A stretch of 64,000 nucleotides of DNA from TMED27 sp041397865 (GTDB lineage Bacteria; Pseudomonadota; Alphaproteobacteria; Micavibrionales; Micavibrionaceae): the NCBI GenBank assembly GCA_041397865.1, contig JAWKVT010000001.1:558001-622000 (forward strand), given 5' to 3'. Position 1 is the stretch's first letter. Each line of letters begins with the position of its first letter. The notes under the pieces were generated by a model. The model was not told where the DNA came from, searched no databases, and saw nothing but the letters and a program-made list of their open reading frames with translations. This document shows, one piece after another, positions 1 to 8,611 of this stretch. Position numbers and translations under genes: made by a program.

Positions 1-1
1 T

Positions 2-130
2 TTGCCGGGCGCCTATGATTTAAATCATTTACGTGGCTTTGGAGCGAGTCAAGGAAAGGGACATTTAAATGTAAAGGGGCATGAAATTTTTTCCCAAGCC
101 CTCGGCCGCTATATTATGTCGCATTATTAA
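2..130 (+). CDS. C-terminal end of an SGNH/GDSL-like hydrolase or O-acetyltransferase-associated protein (partial)
   Basis: An open frame enters the window from the left and encodes 42 residues before a TAA stop at 128-130. The peptide contains a Gly-rich stretch followed by GKGHLNVKGHEIFSQALG. A His followed by Asn and a second GH, then an amphipathic helix, is the usual last block of SGNH hydrolases and of related alginate-acetylation proteins, where the His belongs to the catalytic triad. The rest of the gene lies outside the window, so substrate and localisation cannot be judged. The family call is by motif resemblance only. Confidence 0.55.
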   Translation: MPGAYDLNHLRGFGASQGKGHLNVKGHEIFSQALGRYIMSHY

Positions 131-373
131 ATAGCATTTTCCCTGATAAATTCCCTGCTTGGATTGAGGGGCTTCCTCTGTATTGGCGGAAAACCGCTGA
201 TTTTTTATCAGGGGGCAGCATTTTCTTTGAATTTCCCTGTATTTTCCCAGTTAAGCAGGGTAAACAGGGGTGAGAATAGTTAGCGGCGGACTGCTTCCGT
301 CACCATTTACACAGACCCCCCGCATGGGGAGTTTTTGCTCAAATAAAAGCACCCACTCGCCACCACCAAAAAC
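131..373. other. Intergenic stretch with a cluster of TTCCCTG-type motifs
   Basis: No gene is supported here. The stretch carries several short repeats of the type (T)TTCCCTG at about 138, 152 and 232, and the reverse form CAGGG(G/T) at about 210, 257 and 267, together with runs of T. They may be remnants of a repetitive element or parts of imperfect hairpins. I see no promoter or open frame that would explain them. Confidence 0.3.
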
Positions 374-571
374 AATTAGGAATTTTTTCCTTGACAAAGG
401 CAATGTTCCGCGTTACATTCAAACCAGACTATGCATAGTCTGTAAAAAACAGACGGTAAATGGCGCAAAGTTGAGAGCAAAAACGAAAAACGCCATTTGC
501 GAAAAAACACAGCTCAGCTAAAAACGCGGCAACACCGTCGCTGTTTCATATGGGGCCCCTTATGTTTTTAA
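374..571 (+). ncRNA. Candidate small RNA unit, copy A (with its own promoter)
   Basis: This unit is repeated at 49125-49320 with about 95% identity over the presumed transcript. Both copies have an identical A/T-rich stretch before TTGACA, a 17-bp spacer, TACATT, an 18-bp palindrome, and a body of about 150 nt. The body can form an 8-bp stem (AAATGGCG at 458-465 with CGCCATTT at 491-498) around an A-rich loop. It ends in CATATGGGGCCCCTTATG followed by a T run, which may act as a weak terminator. The spacer between the promoter boxes has diverged while the boxes and body have not, which argues for a transcribed RNA rather than a simple duplication. A peptide reading is possible (an 83-residue frame spans it), but a 2-bp indel near the end breaks the frame between copies. 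Function unknown. Confidence 0.45.
391..442 (+). promoter_or_regulatory. Promoter with an 18-bp palindromic operator at the expected start site (copy A)
   Basis: TTGACA at 391-396 and TACATT at 414-419 are separated by 17 bp. Five bases after the -10 box lies a perfect palindrome, CAGACTATGCATAGTCTG (425-442), which would cover the transcription start. That is a typical place for a repressor operator, though it could also be the first hairpin of the RNA. The same layout with identical spacing occurs at 49142-49193. Confidence 0.5.
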
Positions 572-578
572 CGGAAAC

Positions 579-616
<38 letters not shown>

Positions 617-669
617 GAAGGAAACAGAGAAATATCGAAGGATAAGAGCGAATCAACTACATAATCTTT

Positions 670-754
<85 letters not shown>

Positions 755-794
755 ACACCGGGAAAATACAAAATGGTCAGGCGTTTTACCGCAC

Positions 795-1556
795 TTACCG
801 GGAAAAACCAAGCCCTTCTTGCAAAACTTCGGGAACACGCTCAACCAGATCGCTCGCCACCAGCCCCGGCCCGCACCGCAAGGCCGCATCGCCATGCACC
901 CACACCGCCGCGCACGCCGCCTCAAACGTCGGCATCCCTTGCGCCAAAAGCCCGGTAATCAGCCCCGCCAGAACATCACCGGTTCCCGCACTCGCAAGAT
1001 AAGGAGACGCATGCCTGTTCACAACGACCTGCCGCCCGTCCGGATGCGCTATAACCGTATCACGGCCCTTTAACACCACAACCGCGCCGCTCCTCTTCGC
1101 CGCGCACACCGCTTTAGCCTCCCGCGAACCTGTAATGTCTGGGAACGCCCTTGCAAATTCCCCCTCATGCGGACTAAGCACAACATTCTCATGAAGCGGC
1201 TCCGGCATGCACGCCAGCGCATCGGCATCAAGCACACACGGGCGGTTAAGCGATATTTTTACGCCCTGCGCCATACCGCCCGGCCCATAAAGCCGTACGC
1301 TTACGCGGGCGTCGAACCATGCCGTATCATCCCGCACCATAATATGCGCAGGCAGCGCCGCCCGGTAAATATCGCCGTTTTTCGCCAAAACACTCGTCAG
1401 CCCTGCGCCAATACGCGCACACGCCGTCGCCGCCAGCCGCGTCGCCCCCGTTAAAACCGGCGCGCCGTATATAAGCGCATGCCCGTAATCATATTTATGA
1501 GCGTCCGCTTCTTTACCCGTAAACCGCTCCAACCATAAATCCGGCTGATTTTCCAA
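795..1556 (-). CDS. nnrD: ADP-dependent NAD(P)H-hydrate dehydratase (YjeF C-terminal domain type)
   Basis: This 253-residue protein dehydrates damaged NAD(P)H hydrates back to NAD(P)H in the cytosol. It shows the ribokinase-like motifs of the family: GATRLAATACARIGAG in the N-terminal half, LSPHEGEFARAF near the middle, VVLKGRDTVI, and SAGTGDVLAGLITG with the catalytic Asp. There is no epimerase (NnrE) domain, so it is the single-domain form. The start is TTG at 1554-1556, chosen because AAGGAG lies 6 bp upstream of it (1563-1568 on the plus strand). It stands alone between two tRNA genes and is transcribed toward tRNA-Leu. Confidence 0.85.
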   Translation of the reverse strand: MENQPDLWLERFTGKEADAHKYDYGHALIYGAPVLTGATRLAATACARIGAGLTSVLAKNGDIYRAALPAHIMVRDDTAWFDARVSVRLYGPGGMAQGVKISLNRPCVLDADALACMPEPLHENVVLSPHEGEFARAFPDITGSREAKAVCAAKRSGAVVVLKGRDTVIAHPDGRQVVVNRHASPYLASAGTGDVLAGLITGLLAQGMPTFEAACAAVWVHGDAALRCGPGLVASDLVERVPEVLQEGLGFSR

Positions 1557-1620
1557 GGCTCGCTCCTTAAATCGCTTGACCTAATATAGAACAAAACCTT
1601 ATACAGAACACTTAAATTGT

Positions 1621-1697
1621 GGCGACCGTAGCTCAGTTGGTAGAGCACTCGGTTGTGATCCGAGTCGTCGCGGGTTCGAGTCCCGTCGGTCGCCCCA
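1621..1697 (+). tRNA. tRNA-His (anticodon GTG) with encoded G-1 and C73
   Basis: The anticodon loop TTGTGAT gives GTG. Counting from T8-A9 (1629-1630), the seven-pair acceptor stem is 1622-1628 with 1687-1693. That leaves G at -1 (1621) opposite C73 (1694), followed by an encoded CCA (1695-1697). The gene ends 25 bp before glnA. Confidence 0.95.
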
Positions 1698-1722
1698 TTT
1701 ACCGCGAAAAGGAAACCGTTCC

Positions 1723-3150
1723 GTGAGCACCCACAGCCTTAAATTCAAAAACAACGCCGAATTTCTGAAATATATTAAAGAAAACGCCATCCGGTTTGTC
1801 GATATGAATTTCACGGACATACGCGGAAAATGGCAGCACACCACAGAAGCCGCAGACGGCCTCGACGATTACAAACTCAGCCGCGGAATTTTCTTTGACG
1901 GCTCCTCAATCGCAGGCTGGCAACCCATAAACAACTCGGACATGGTCATAAAACCCGACCTCGGCAAAGTCGTCACAGACCCTTTCGCCGCCCAAAAAAC
2001 CCTGAAAGTCTTCTGCGACATTTACAGCCCCGATGGCGCCCCCTACAACAAAGACCCGCGCTCAGTCGCCAAGGCCGCCGAAAAATACGTGAAAACAAGC
2101 GGCATAGCCGATACTGCATATTTCGGCCCCGAAGTTGAGTTCTTTATCTTCGATGATGTAAAAATTCACACGCAACAAAATCGCATAGGCTTTGAAATCG
2201 ACAGCGAAGAACTCCCGCAAAACTCAGGCCGTAGCTACCCCACAGGCAATATGGGCCACCGCCCCGCCGCCAAAGGCGGTTATTTCCCGGAAAGCCCGGT
2301 TGACAGCCTTTCCGACATACGCGGAGAAATGCTCACCGTTATTCAAAGCATGGGCGTCGAAGTTGAAAAGCACCACCACGAAGTCGCCCCCGCACAATGC
2401 GAACTGGGCATTAAGTTCAGCACACTCCTCGATAGCGCCGACAACGTCCAGATTTATAAACATGCCGTACATAACGTTGCAAACTCCTACGGAAAAAGCG
2501 CAACCTTCATGCCAAAGCCGGTTTTTGGTGATAATGGCTCAGGCATGCACGTTCACCAATCTCTGTGGAAAACCGGTCAGCCGCTCTTTGCCGGAAGTGG
2601 TTATGCGGAGCTTTCCGAAACAGCGCTCTATTATATCGGCGGCATTATTAAACATGCTCGCAGCTTAAACGCCTTCACCAACCCGGCGACAAACAGCTAC
2701 AAACGCCTTGTTCCTGGATATGAAGCCCCGGTCTTCCTTGCATATTCGGCGCGCAACCGTAGTGCCTCGTGCCGCATTCCTTATTCGGCCTCCCCAAAAG
2801 GAAAACGCATTGAAGCCCGCTTCCCCGACCCTGTCGCCAATCCGTATCTGTCTTTCGCTGCCATGCTTATGGCCGGCCTTGACGGTATCGAAAACAAAAT
2901 TCATCCCGGTGAAGCCATGGACAAAAACCTCTACGATCTGCCGAAAGAAGAGCAGGCGAAAATCCCCACGCTCTGTCACTCCCTGCGCAGCGCGCTCGAA
3001 GCCCTGCGAAAAGATCACGACTACCTGTTAAAAGGAAACGTCTTCACACAAGAGCTTCTGGAATCTTATATCGGATTAAAAGAAGAAGAAAACGACGCCT
3101 ACGAAACGATGGTCCACCCGATCGAATATAAGCTCTACTACTCATCCTGA
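1723..3150 (+). CDS. glnA: Glutamine synthetase type I
   Basis: This 475-residue enzyme makes glutamine from glutamate, ammonia and ATP and forms a cytosolic dodecamer. Family signatures include the DGSSIAGW loop near residue 59, FGPEVEFFIFD in the metal site, and the nucleotide/glutamate-binding region around KPVFGDNGSGMHVHQSLW. The sequence NLYDLP contains Tyr404, at the position of the Tyr adenylylated by GlnE in type I-beta enzymes, so control by adenylylation is likely. The start is GTG at 1723, with AAAAGGAAA about 10 bp upstream. It lies 25 bp downstream of tRNA-His, so cotranscription is possible. glnB is not adjacent here, unlike in many relatives. Confidence 0.97.
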   Translation: MSTHSLKFKNNAEFLKYIKENAIRFVDMNFTDIRGKWQHTTEAADGLDDYKLSRGIFFDGSSIAGWQPINNSDMVIKPDLGKVVTDPFAAQKTLKVFCDIYSPDGAPYNKDPRSVAKAAEKYVKTSGIADTAYFGPEVEFFIFDDVKIHTQQNRIGFEIDSEELPQNSGRSYPTGNMGHRPAAKGGYFPESPVDSLSDIRGEMLTVIQSMGVEVEKHHHEVAPAQCELGIKFSTLLDSADNVQIYKHAVHNVANSYGKSATFMPKPVFGDNGSGMHVHQSLWKTGQPLFAGSGYAELSETALYYIGGIIKHARSLNAFTNPATNSYKRLVPGYEAPVFLAYSARNRSASCRIPYSASPKGKRIEARFPDPVANPYLSFAAMLMAGLDGIENKIHPGEAMDKNLYDLPKEEQAKIPTLCHSLRSALEALRKDHDYLLKGNVFTQELLESYIGLKEEENDAYETMVHPIEYKLYYSS

Positions 3151-3160
3151 AAAACAGGCT

Positions 3161-4348
3161 TTACTCGAGTACCGCCCCTTCCTTCGGCTCAATTGTCGAA
3201 ACAATAAGCTTATACGTCTCTGTATTACGCGCCCACGTAAAGTAATCCTCATCCCGCGAAGGTGTAAACAAGCTGACGAAATAATAATACTCCCCCTTGG
3301 CCATAACGGTCAGCCACAACTCATGGTCAATCAACTTGCCGGAACTGGCCGTCGCCTTAAACACCTGCGTATCGACAAAATCAAACTTGTCACCAAAAAG
3401 AAACTCCTCCCGGTATTCGAGAAAATCACCAAGATTAAGATTCTTTTTAGCCAGATCTTCCCTGAACCTTTCAATCTCATCTTCCAGCGTGTCCGAAACA
3501 AAAACGGAAACCATGTTAACGTTAATCTGCCCGTCAAGGCGGGTTGTGGGTTTACCGTGTTTTCTATGCACAATTTCAGTGCTCAACAGCTCAACCCCCA
3601 TTCTGTCGATCGTACGGATAGAACCCGTCTCCAACGTCCATGATTTCGGATACTTAAACTCTGCAAAATCAAGGAACTGATATTCTTCCATCTCCTCGAC
3701 ATAACCATCGACCTCGTTCTTCAGATGAAACGAATTCAGCATAAGCGACTGGACAACCTTCTCATCATGCCAGCGCTCAACCGGTATAAAATGTTGAGCA
3801 AAAACTACACGCGAGCCGTTCAGCCTCGCCACAGCCCGCACCGCATAGCTTACATCATCCTCAATCAAAACATATAAAGCCTCGGCATTCTTATCATCAT
3901 AAACCTTCATACCCTGAAGGTTGTAACCGTTTGCCAAAAGATATTGCACAAGCCACTGATACGCCGTCATGTAATATTGAAGCCCCTCCGCCTCAATAAC
4001 CAACCTGCTGCGCGCCGAAACTGACGATGGCGGTCCGTAAAACTTTCCAAGCTCACCTAGAATTTTATCGCTGACTGCGATATCCCCCAGCCCCCCTTTG
4101 CTAAGCTCCGTCCAGTTTTCAGGAACTCTCACCTCATAATCCAGCGCAGGGTCTTTCTGAAACTCTTTAACAACCACCTTTGTCGCCTTCTTGAATTCAG
4201 ATATCCCGGTCAGTTCAAACTCCGGCATAGGCTTATTAAATTGCTCCGTTACCTTTTGCGCATAAGAAACCTGCGGCCCGCCAAAACACGCCGCAAACAA
4301 AACTGTAACAAAAATAAAAAAGGCCCGGACAACCCCATATTTCTTCAT
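3161..4348 (-). CDS. Secreted or periplasmic protein of unknown function
   Basis: I do not recognise this 395-residue protein. It begins with a clear signal peptide (MKKYGVVRAFFIFVTVLFAA, cleavage probably after VSYAQ). The mature part has two similar modules, each opening with a 'P-x-x-W' phrase: VPENWTELS in the first half and YPKSWTLETGS in the second. This resembles tandem PsbP/Mog1-like folds, but that is a guess. The ATG at 4348 was chosen over an upstream in-frame start at 4495 because it opens the signal peptide and has AGAGG just upstream. It converges on glnA with a 10-bp gap and diverges from parE. Confidence 0.7.
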   Translation of the reverse strand: MKKYGVVRAFFIFVTVLFAACFGGPQVSYAQKVTEQFNKPMPEFELTGISEFKKATKVVVKEFQKDPALDYEVRVPENWTELSKGGLGDIAVSDKILGELGKFYGPPSSVSARSRLVIEAEGLQYYMTAYQWLVQYLLANGYNLQGMKVYDDKNAEALYVLIEDDVSYAVRAVARLNGSRVVFAQHFIPVERWHDEKVVQSLMLNSFHLKNEVDGYVEEMEEYQFLDFAEFKYPKSWTLETGSIRTIDRMGVELLSTEIVHRKHGKPTTRLDGQINVNMVSVFVSDTLEDEIERFREDLAKKNLNLGDFLEYREEFLFGDKFDFVDTQVFKATASSGKLIDHELWLTVMAKGEYYYFVSLFTPSRDEDYFTWARNTETYKLIVSTIEPKEGAVLE

Positions 4349-4521
4349 AAAGAACCTCTCAATACATGGCGCAAAGCATGGCGCAAAAAGCGCGGCTGTA
4401 AAATTAAGCCACTCCCATAGTGTAGCATAACGGCACAGGCTTTCTGTAATTTTATCATACCAACCACCGTGTCGGCCAATTTCGCACCGAAACATTTTGT
4501 CTGTATTTCTTACGCGAAAAA

Positions 4522-4545
4522 GCCTGTAACCCTTGATTTACAGGC
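4522..4545. other. Perfect 8-bp hairpin in the divergent intergenic region before parE
   Basis: GCCTGTAA (4522-4529) and TTACAGGC (4538-4545) form a perfect stem with an 8-nt loop. There is no T run on either side, so it does not look like an intrinsic terminator. It may be an operator or a 5' leader structure of parE. Confidence 0.35.
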
Positions 4546-4605
4546 AATGAGGCTATAGACAGTGTAAGAACAACTCTAAATTTATAAATTTTACCGGGTC
4601 CCTGA

Positions 4606-6642
4606 ATGTCTGATTTATTTGCCTCCGGCGCTGCTCCCCAGAAAAACGATTACGACGCCTCCTCGATTGAAGTCCTCGAAGGTCTCGAACCCGTCCGCAA
4701 ACGTCCCGGCATGTATATCGGCGGTACGGACGAACGCGCTTTGCACCATCTGGCCGGGGAAATTCTTGATAACTCCATGGACGAAGCCGTCGCCGGACAC
4801 GCCGACTGGATTGAAATCTCGCTTGAGGCCGACTATTCACTGGTGATCCGCGATAATGGCCGCGGCATCCCGGTGGACGAACACCCCAAATACCCCGGAA
4901 AATCGGCGCTGGAAGTCATCCTCACCACCCTGCACTCCGGCGGAAAATTCTCCGGAAAGTCCTACGAAACCTCCGGCGGTCTCCACGGCGTGGGCATCTC
5001 CGTCGTCAACGCCCTGTCCGACCGTATGTGGGTCGAAGTCGCCCGCGAAAAAAAGCTCTACAAACAAAGCTTCTCGCGCGGCCTACCAACGTCAAAACTT
5101 GAATCTCTGGGCAGCATTAACAACCGCCGCGGCACCACCGTCTACTTTCACCCCGACCCCGATATTTTCGGCGAAAAAACACATTTCAAACCCGGCTGGC
5201 TGTTTCAGATGGCCCGCTCCAAAGCCTATCTCTACTCCGGCGTTGAAATCCGCTGGAAATGCGATCCCGCAATCATCCCCGAAGACAGCGCCGTAAAACC
5301 CGAAGAAACCTTCAAATTCCCCGGCGGCCTGCGCGATTATCTGGAAACCTCCATAGGCGAACGCAAAACCATCATCCCCAAGCCGTTCGCCGGAAAAGCC
5401 GACCTGCCCGGCGGCGAAGGCCGCGTGGAATACGCCATCACATGGCCCACCGTAGCCGATGGCTTCTCCCACTCCTATTGCAACACCATCCCCACCCCCA
5501 TGGGCGGCACCCATGACACCGGCCTAAGAACAGCTCTCTCCCGAAGTTTGCGCGGCTATGGCGAAATGACAGGCGTCAAAAAAACCGGCATCATCACCGC
5601 CGATGATGTCATGGGCGGCGCCGCAATCCTCCTGTCCGTTTTCATCAAAGACCCGCAATTTCAAGGCCAGACAAAAGAAAAACTCGCCAGCCCCGCGGTA
5701 ACCAAATGGGTCGACACCGCGCTTAAGGATCACTTTGACCTTTGGCTCTCAAATGACCCGGCATCAGCCAACAAGCTGCTAGAGGCCGTTATCCTGCGTG
5801 CAGAGGAGCGCATGCGCCGCAAAATGGACCGTGTGCAGGCGCGTAAAAGCGCCACCCAGAAACTCCGCCTGCCCGGCAAACTTGCCGACTGTTCCCGCGC
5901 CAACGCCGAAGACACCGAACTGTTCATCGTTGAGGGCGACAGCGCGGGCGGTTCCGCCAAACAGGGTCGCAACCGCGAAACCCAGGCCATCCTCCCCTTG
6001 CGCGGTAAAATTCTGAATGTTGTCAGCGCCAGCGCCGATAAAATTCGCGCCAATCAGGAAATACAAGACCTCATTCAGGCTCTGGGTTGCGGCGCCGGAC
6101 GCGACTTTCACCTCTCAAAGCTCCGCTACGAACGCGTCATCATCATGACAGACGCCGATGTTGATGGCGCCCATATTGCCGCCCTGCTCATCACATTTTT
6201 CTATACCCAGATGCGCGAACTGATTGAAGAAGGCCACCTCTACCTCGCCCAGCCTCCCCTCTACCGCCTTGTCTCCGGCAATAACAGCGCCTACGCAATG
6301 AACGACGAAGCCAAAGATAAACTGATGGAAACCAAAGAGTTCAAAGGCAAAAAGGTTGAAGTCAGCCGCTTTAAAGGTCTAGGCGAAATGCCCGCGAAGC
6401 AACTCAAGGAAACAACAATGGACCCGAAAAGCCGCACACTTTTACGCGTCAAACTGCCCGAAGCCGCTGCAATCGCCGGTATCGGCATAACCGATAACCT
6501 CGAAGGCGAAAACCCCCTCGAAGCGCAAACATCAAACGCCGATATTGACGACCTCGTCCAGCGCCTCATGGGCAAAAATGCCGAAACCCGTTTTCAGTTC
6601 ATTCAGGACAACGCCGAATTTGCATCTGACATTGACGTTTAA
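4606..6642 (+). CDS. parE: DNA topoisomerase IV subunit B
   Basis: This 678-residue ATPase subunit of topoisomerase IV decatenates replicated chromosomes with ParC, which is encoded at 57960-60203. The GHKL ATP-binding site is visible as EILDNSMDEA, DNGRGIPV and GGLHGVGISVVNALS in the first 140 residues. The Toprim domain carries VEGDSAGGSA near residue 442 and MTDADVDGAHI near residue 513. The length and the lack of the GyrB-specific insertion fit ParE rather than GyrB, and the presence of parC in the same region supports the call. The first ATG is used; the ribosome-binding site is weak. Confidence 0.93.
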   Translation: MSDLFASGAAPQKNDYDASSIEVLEGLEPVRKRPGMYIGGTDERALHHLAGEILDNSMDEAVAGHADWIEISLEADYSLVIRDNGRGIPVDEHPKYPGKSALEVILTTLHSGGKFSGKSYETSGGLHGVGISVVNALSDRMWVEVAREKKLYKQSFSRGLPTSKLESLGSINNRRGTTVYFHPDPDIFGEKTHFKPGWLFQMARSKAYLYSGVEIRWKCDPAIIPEDSAVKPEETFKFPGGLRDYLETSIGERKTIIPKPFAGKADLPGGEGRVEYAITWPTVADGFSHSYCNTIPTPMGGTHDTGLRTALSRSLRGYGEMTGVKKTGIITADDVMGGAAILLSVFIKDPQFQGQTKEKLASPAVTKWVDTALKDHFDLWLSNDPASANKLLEAVILRAEERMRRKMDRVQARKSATQKLRLPGKLADCSRANAEDTELFIVEGDSAGGSAKQGRNRETQAILPLRGKILNVVSASADKIRANQEIQDLIQALGCGAGRDFHLSKLRYERVIIMTDADVDGAHIAALLITFFYTQMRELIEEGHLYLAQPPLYRLVSGNNSAYAMNDEAKDKLMETKEFKGKKVEVSRFKGLGEMPAKQLKETTMDPKSRTLLRVKLPEAAAIAGIGITDNLEGENPLEAQTSNADIDDLVQRLMGKNAETRFQFIQDNAEFASDIDV

Positions 6643-6668
6643 GCCCGGCCCATAGATGATAAAGCGTT

Positions 6669-8585
6669 ATGCGCAAAATCACCCTGTTGAGTCTTGGAAT
6701 ATGCACATTCGCCTTGATCGGAAGCGGATATCTCTGGCTGTCGGCACCACAAAAAATGGCCGAAAAAACAGCCCGGGCTTTAACCGGCGCAGGTTTCCCC
6801 ACAGCCGCCCTGCCCCCGCCGGAAACAAAATTCGGCCAAATCACCTATAACGGTATAAAACTGGATAAAGACGGTTTCAGCCGCATAAACCGCCTCACCC
6901 TGAAAGCACGCCCCCTCTCCTTCATCCTCGGCAAACACCCTGAAAACCTACAAATCAAGGACATCGAACTAACCGGAGAACTAAACGAAAACGGCACAAT
7001 CACCATCGCCGGGTGGAACGGCGCCCTCCCCGCCCTGCAAAATGCAAAATCAAAACCGCGCATCATTTCCATAGAAAATATGAGAATCTCGCTGCTCAGC
7101 GAAAAATGGGGCGGAATATCGCTCCACGGCGATATACAGATCACCCCATCGGGAAACAACACCGGGTTTCAGGCCCGGCTGAAAGCGGCACAAAAACGCC
7201 TGAATGCTGACGCCTCTATCGAAGGACAAATCACAGGCGAAGGATTCTGGGACGCACGCATCGAAATAGAGCAAGGCAAGTTCGAACTCGGCGCGATCAA
7301 GACCTCCCGGCTCGCCGGCCTTATAAAACTCAACGGAAACAAAGCACAAGACACCGAGATCATCGGTGAACTGGAATCCGGCGGCCTCAACATTCTTGGC
7401 ATGCCCTGGCAAAACGGCGCGATAACCATCGACGGCAACCTGCAACAACCCCGCATGATTCTCGCCGCAAAATCCTCCGGCCATGAAGGGCTTGAACTCG
7501 GCCTCACAACACAAAACATTCACACCCCCGAAATATTCTCCGGGCAAATTCACGCCCTGCAACTCGCCTCCCTTTTTGACTACCTCGAAAGCCAAAACCA
7601 CCTGCCCGTAAAACGCCAGCTCTTAACCCCCCTCGACCCGCTTGCATCAATAACGGTTCAATTTTCACACAAGAAAAATCTTGTATTTAAAATTAATAAT
7701 GATACAGAACAATTTGATATAAAAGGAAAAGTATCAAAAGCTGAAAACAATATTTACGAAATTGAAACAAGCTCTGACCCGATTCCGCTTTCCTCTCTTC
7801 CCGGCATAAAAACCCCCTTCGGCGCATTTACCCTCTCGGGAAAAATAAAACAAAACGCAAAAAACACCGAAGGTCATATCAAAATCGGACTGACCAACGC
7901 CAGCCTGAACTATGGCGCTCTCCCCTTAAAAAACATAAACGCTTCAATCCCCCTCGACAATCTCGCAGCCCTGTCCGGCCCCCCGGCAAAAGACGCCGCC
8001 TGCGACATACCGGGCGTGAGCCCCGCTATAAACTGTAAATTTTCCATACAAATAAAAAACGCAAAGCCCATCCTGTCAAACCTGAGAATCAAAGGTCCGG
8101 GCTTGTCACTCAGCGCCCCGCAAGCCCCGGCAAAAGCGGAAGAAAAAACACTTCTGAGCGTAAAAACCATAGACATCAAAGAACTGCTCGGCACCTTTGA
8201 AAACAAAGCATGGAACGGCGCTGGCCTCATGACAGGCACTCTGACCTTAGGCGGACAAGATAACGGCCCGCCCGTCATCGACAACCTCCACCTGAAAAAT
8301 CAGGGCATCGGCATACTAAAAATCACCGACCCGAAGCTCTTTGAACTCATGGATATGGAAGAGCTTGAAAAGGAAACCATGAAACTCGCGCTCGAAAATT
8401 TTCACTACGACCTTCTGGAAATCAAAGCCGCCGGAACCTTCCCAGACCAAATCAAAATCTCCGTCTTCGGCAAAGGCAAAACCCCCGGATTGCTCGAAGA
8501 CCGAACCTTTTCCATGAGCTTCGAACTCACCCCGGATTTAGCCCCCCTCATAGCAAAGCTCTTCGCAGCACAAGACACACCTTAA
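6669..8585 (+). CDS. AsmA/YdbH-like envelope protein (putative intermembrane lipid transport)
   Basis: This is a 638-residue protein with one N-terminal hydrophobic segment (residues 5-25) followed by a long beta-rich region of alternating hydrophobic and polar residues. The C-terminal part (LENFHYDLLEIKAAG through FGKGKTPGLLEDRTF) resembles the last block of YdbH, an AsmA-like protein proposed to bridge the inner and outer membranes for phospholipid transport. It is anchored in the inner membrane with the bulk in the periplasm. It starts 26 bp after parE and may be cotranscribed with it. A central stretch at about 7665-7790 is markedly A/T-rich compared with its flanks. The family call is tentative. 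Confidence 0.5.
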   Translation: MRKITLLSLGICTFALIGSGYLWLSAPQKMAEKTARALTGAGFPTAALPPPETKFGQITYNGIKLDKDGFSRINRLTLKARPLSFILGKHPENLQIKDIELTGELNENGTITIAGWNGALPALQNAKSKPRIISIENMRISLLSEKWGGISLHGDIQITPSGNNTGFQARLKAAQKRLNADASIEGQITGEGFWDARIEIEQGKFELGAIKTSRLAGLIKLNGNKAQDTEIIGELESGGLNILGMPWQNGAITIDGNLQQPRMILAAKSSGHEGLELGLTTQNIHTPEIFSGQIHALQLASLFDYLESQNHLPVKRQLLTPLDPLASITVQFSHKKNLVFKINNDTEQFDIKGKVSKAENNIYEIETSSDPIPLSSLPGIKTPFGAFTLSGKIKQNAKNTEGHIKIGLTNASLNYGALPLKNINASIPLDNLAALSGPPAKDAACDIPGVSPAINCKFSIQIKNAKPILSNLRIKGPGLSLSAPQAPAKAEEKTLLSVKTIDIKELLGTFENKAWNGAGLMTGTLTLGGQDNGPPVIDNLHLKNQGIGILKITDPKLFELMDMEELEKETMKLALENFHYDLLEIKAAGTFPDQIKISVFGKGKTPGLLEDRTFSMSFELTPDLAPLIAKLFAAQDTP

Positions 8586-8611
8586 AACCACATATGGGAA
8601 TAACGAAAGCT

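Noticed and set aside
270..521. Small reading frame through the first repeat unit (83 codons), with a similar one at 49048-49272
   Set aside because: The shared peptide portion begins within the promoter region, and the ends differ by a 2-bp indel, so coding conservation is not supported. The RNA interpretation is simpler, although a short peptide cannot be excluded.
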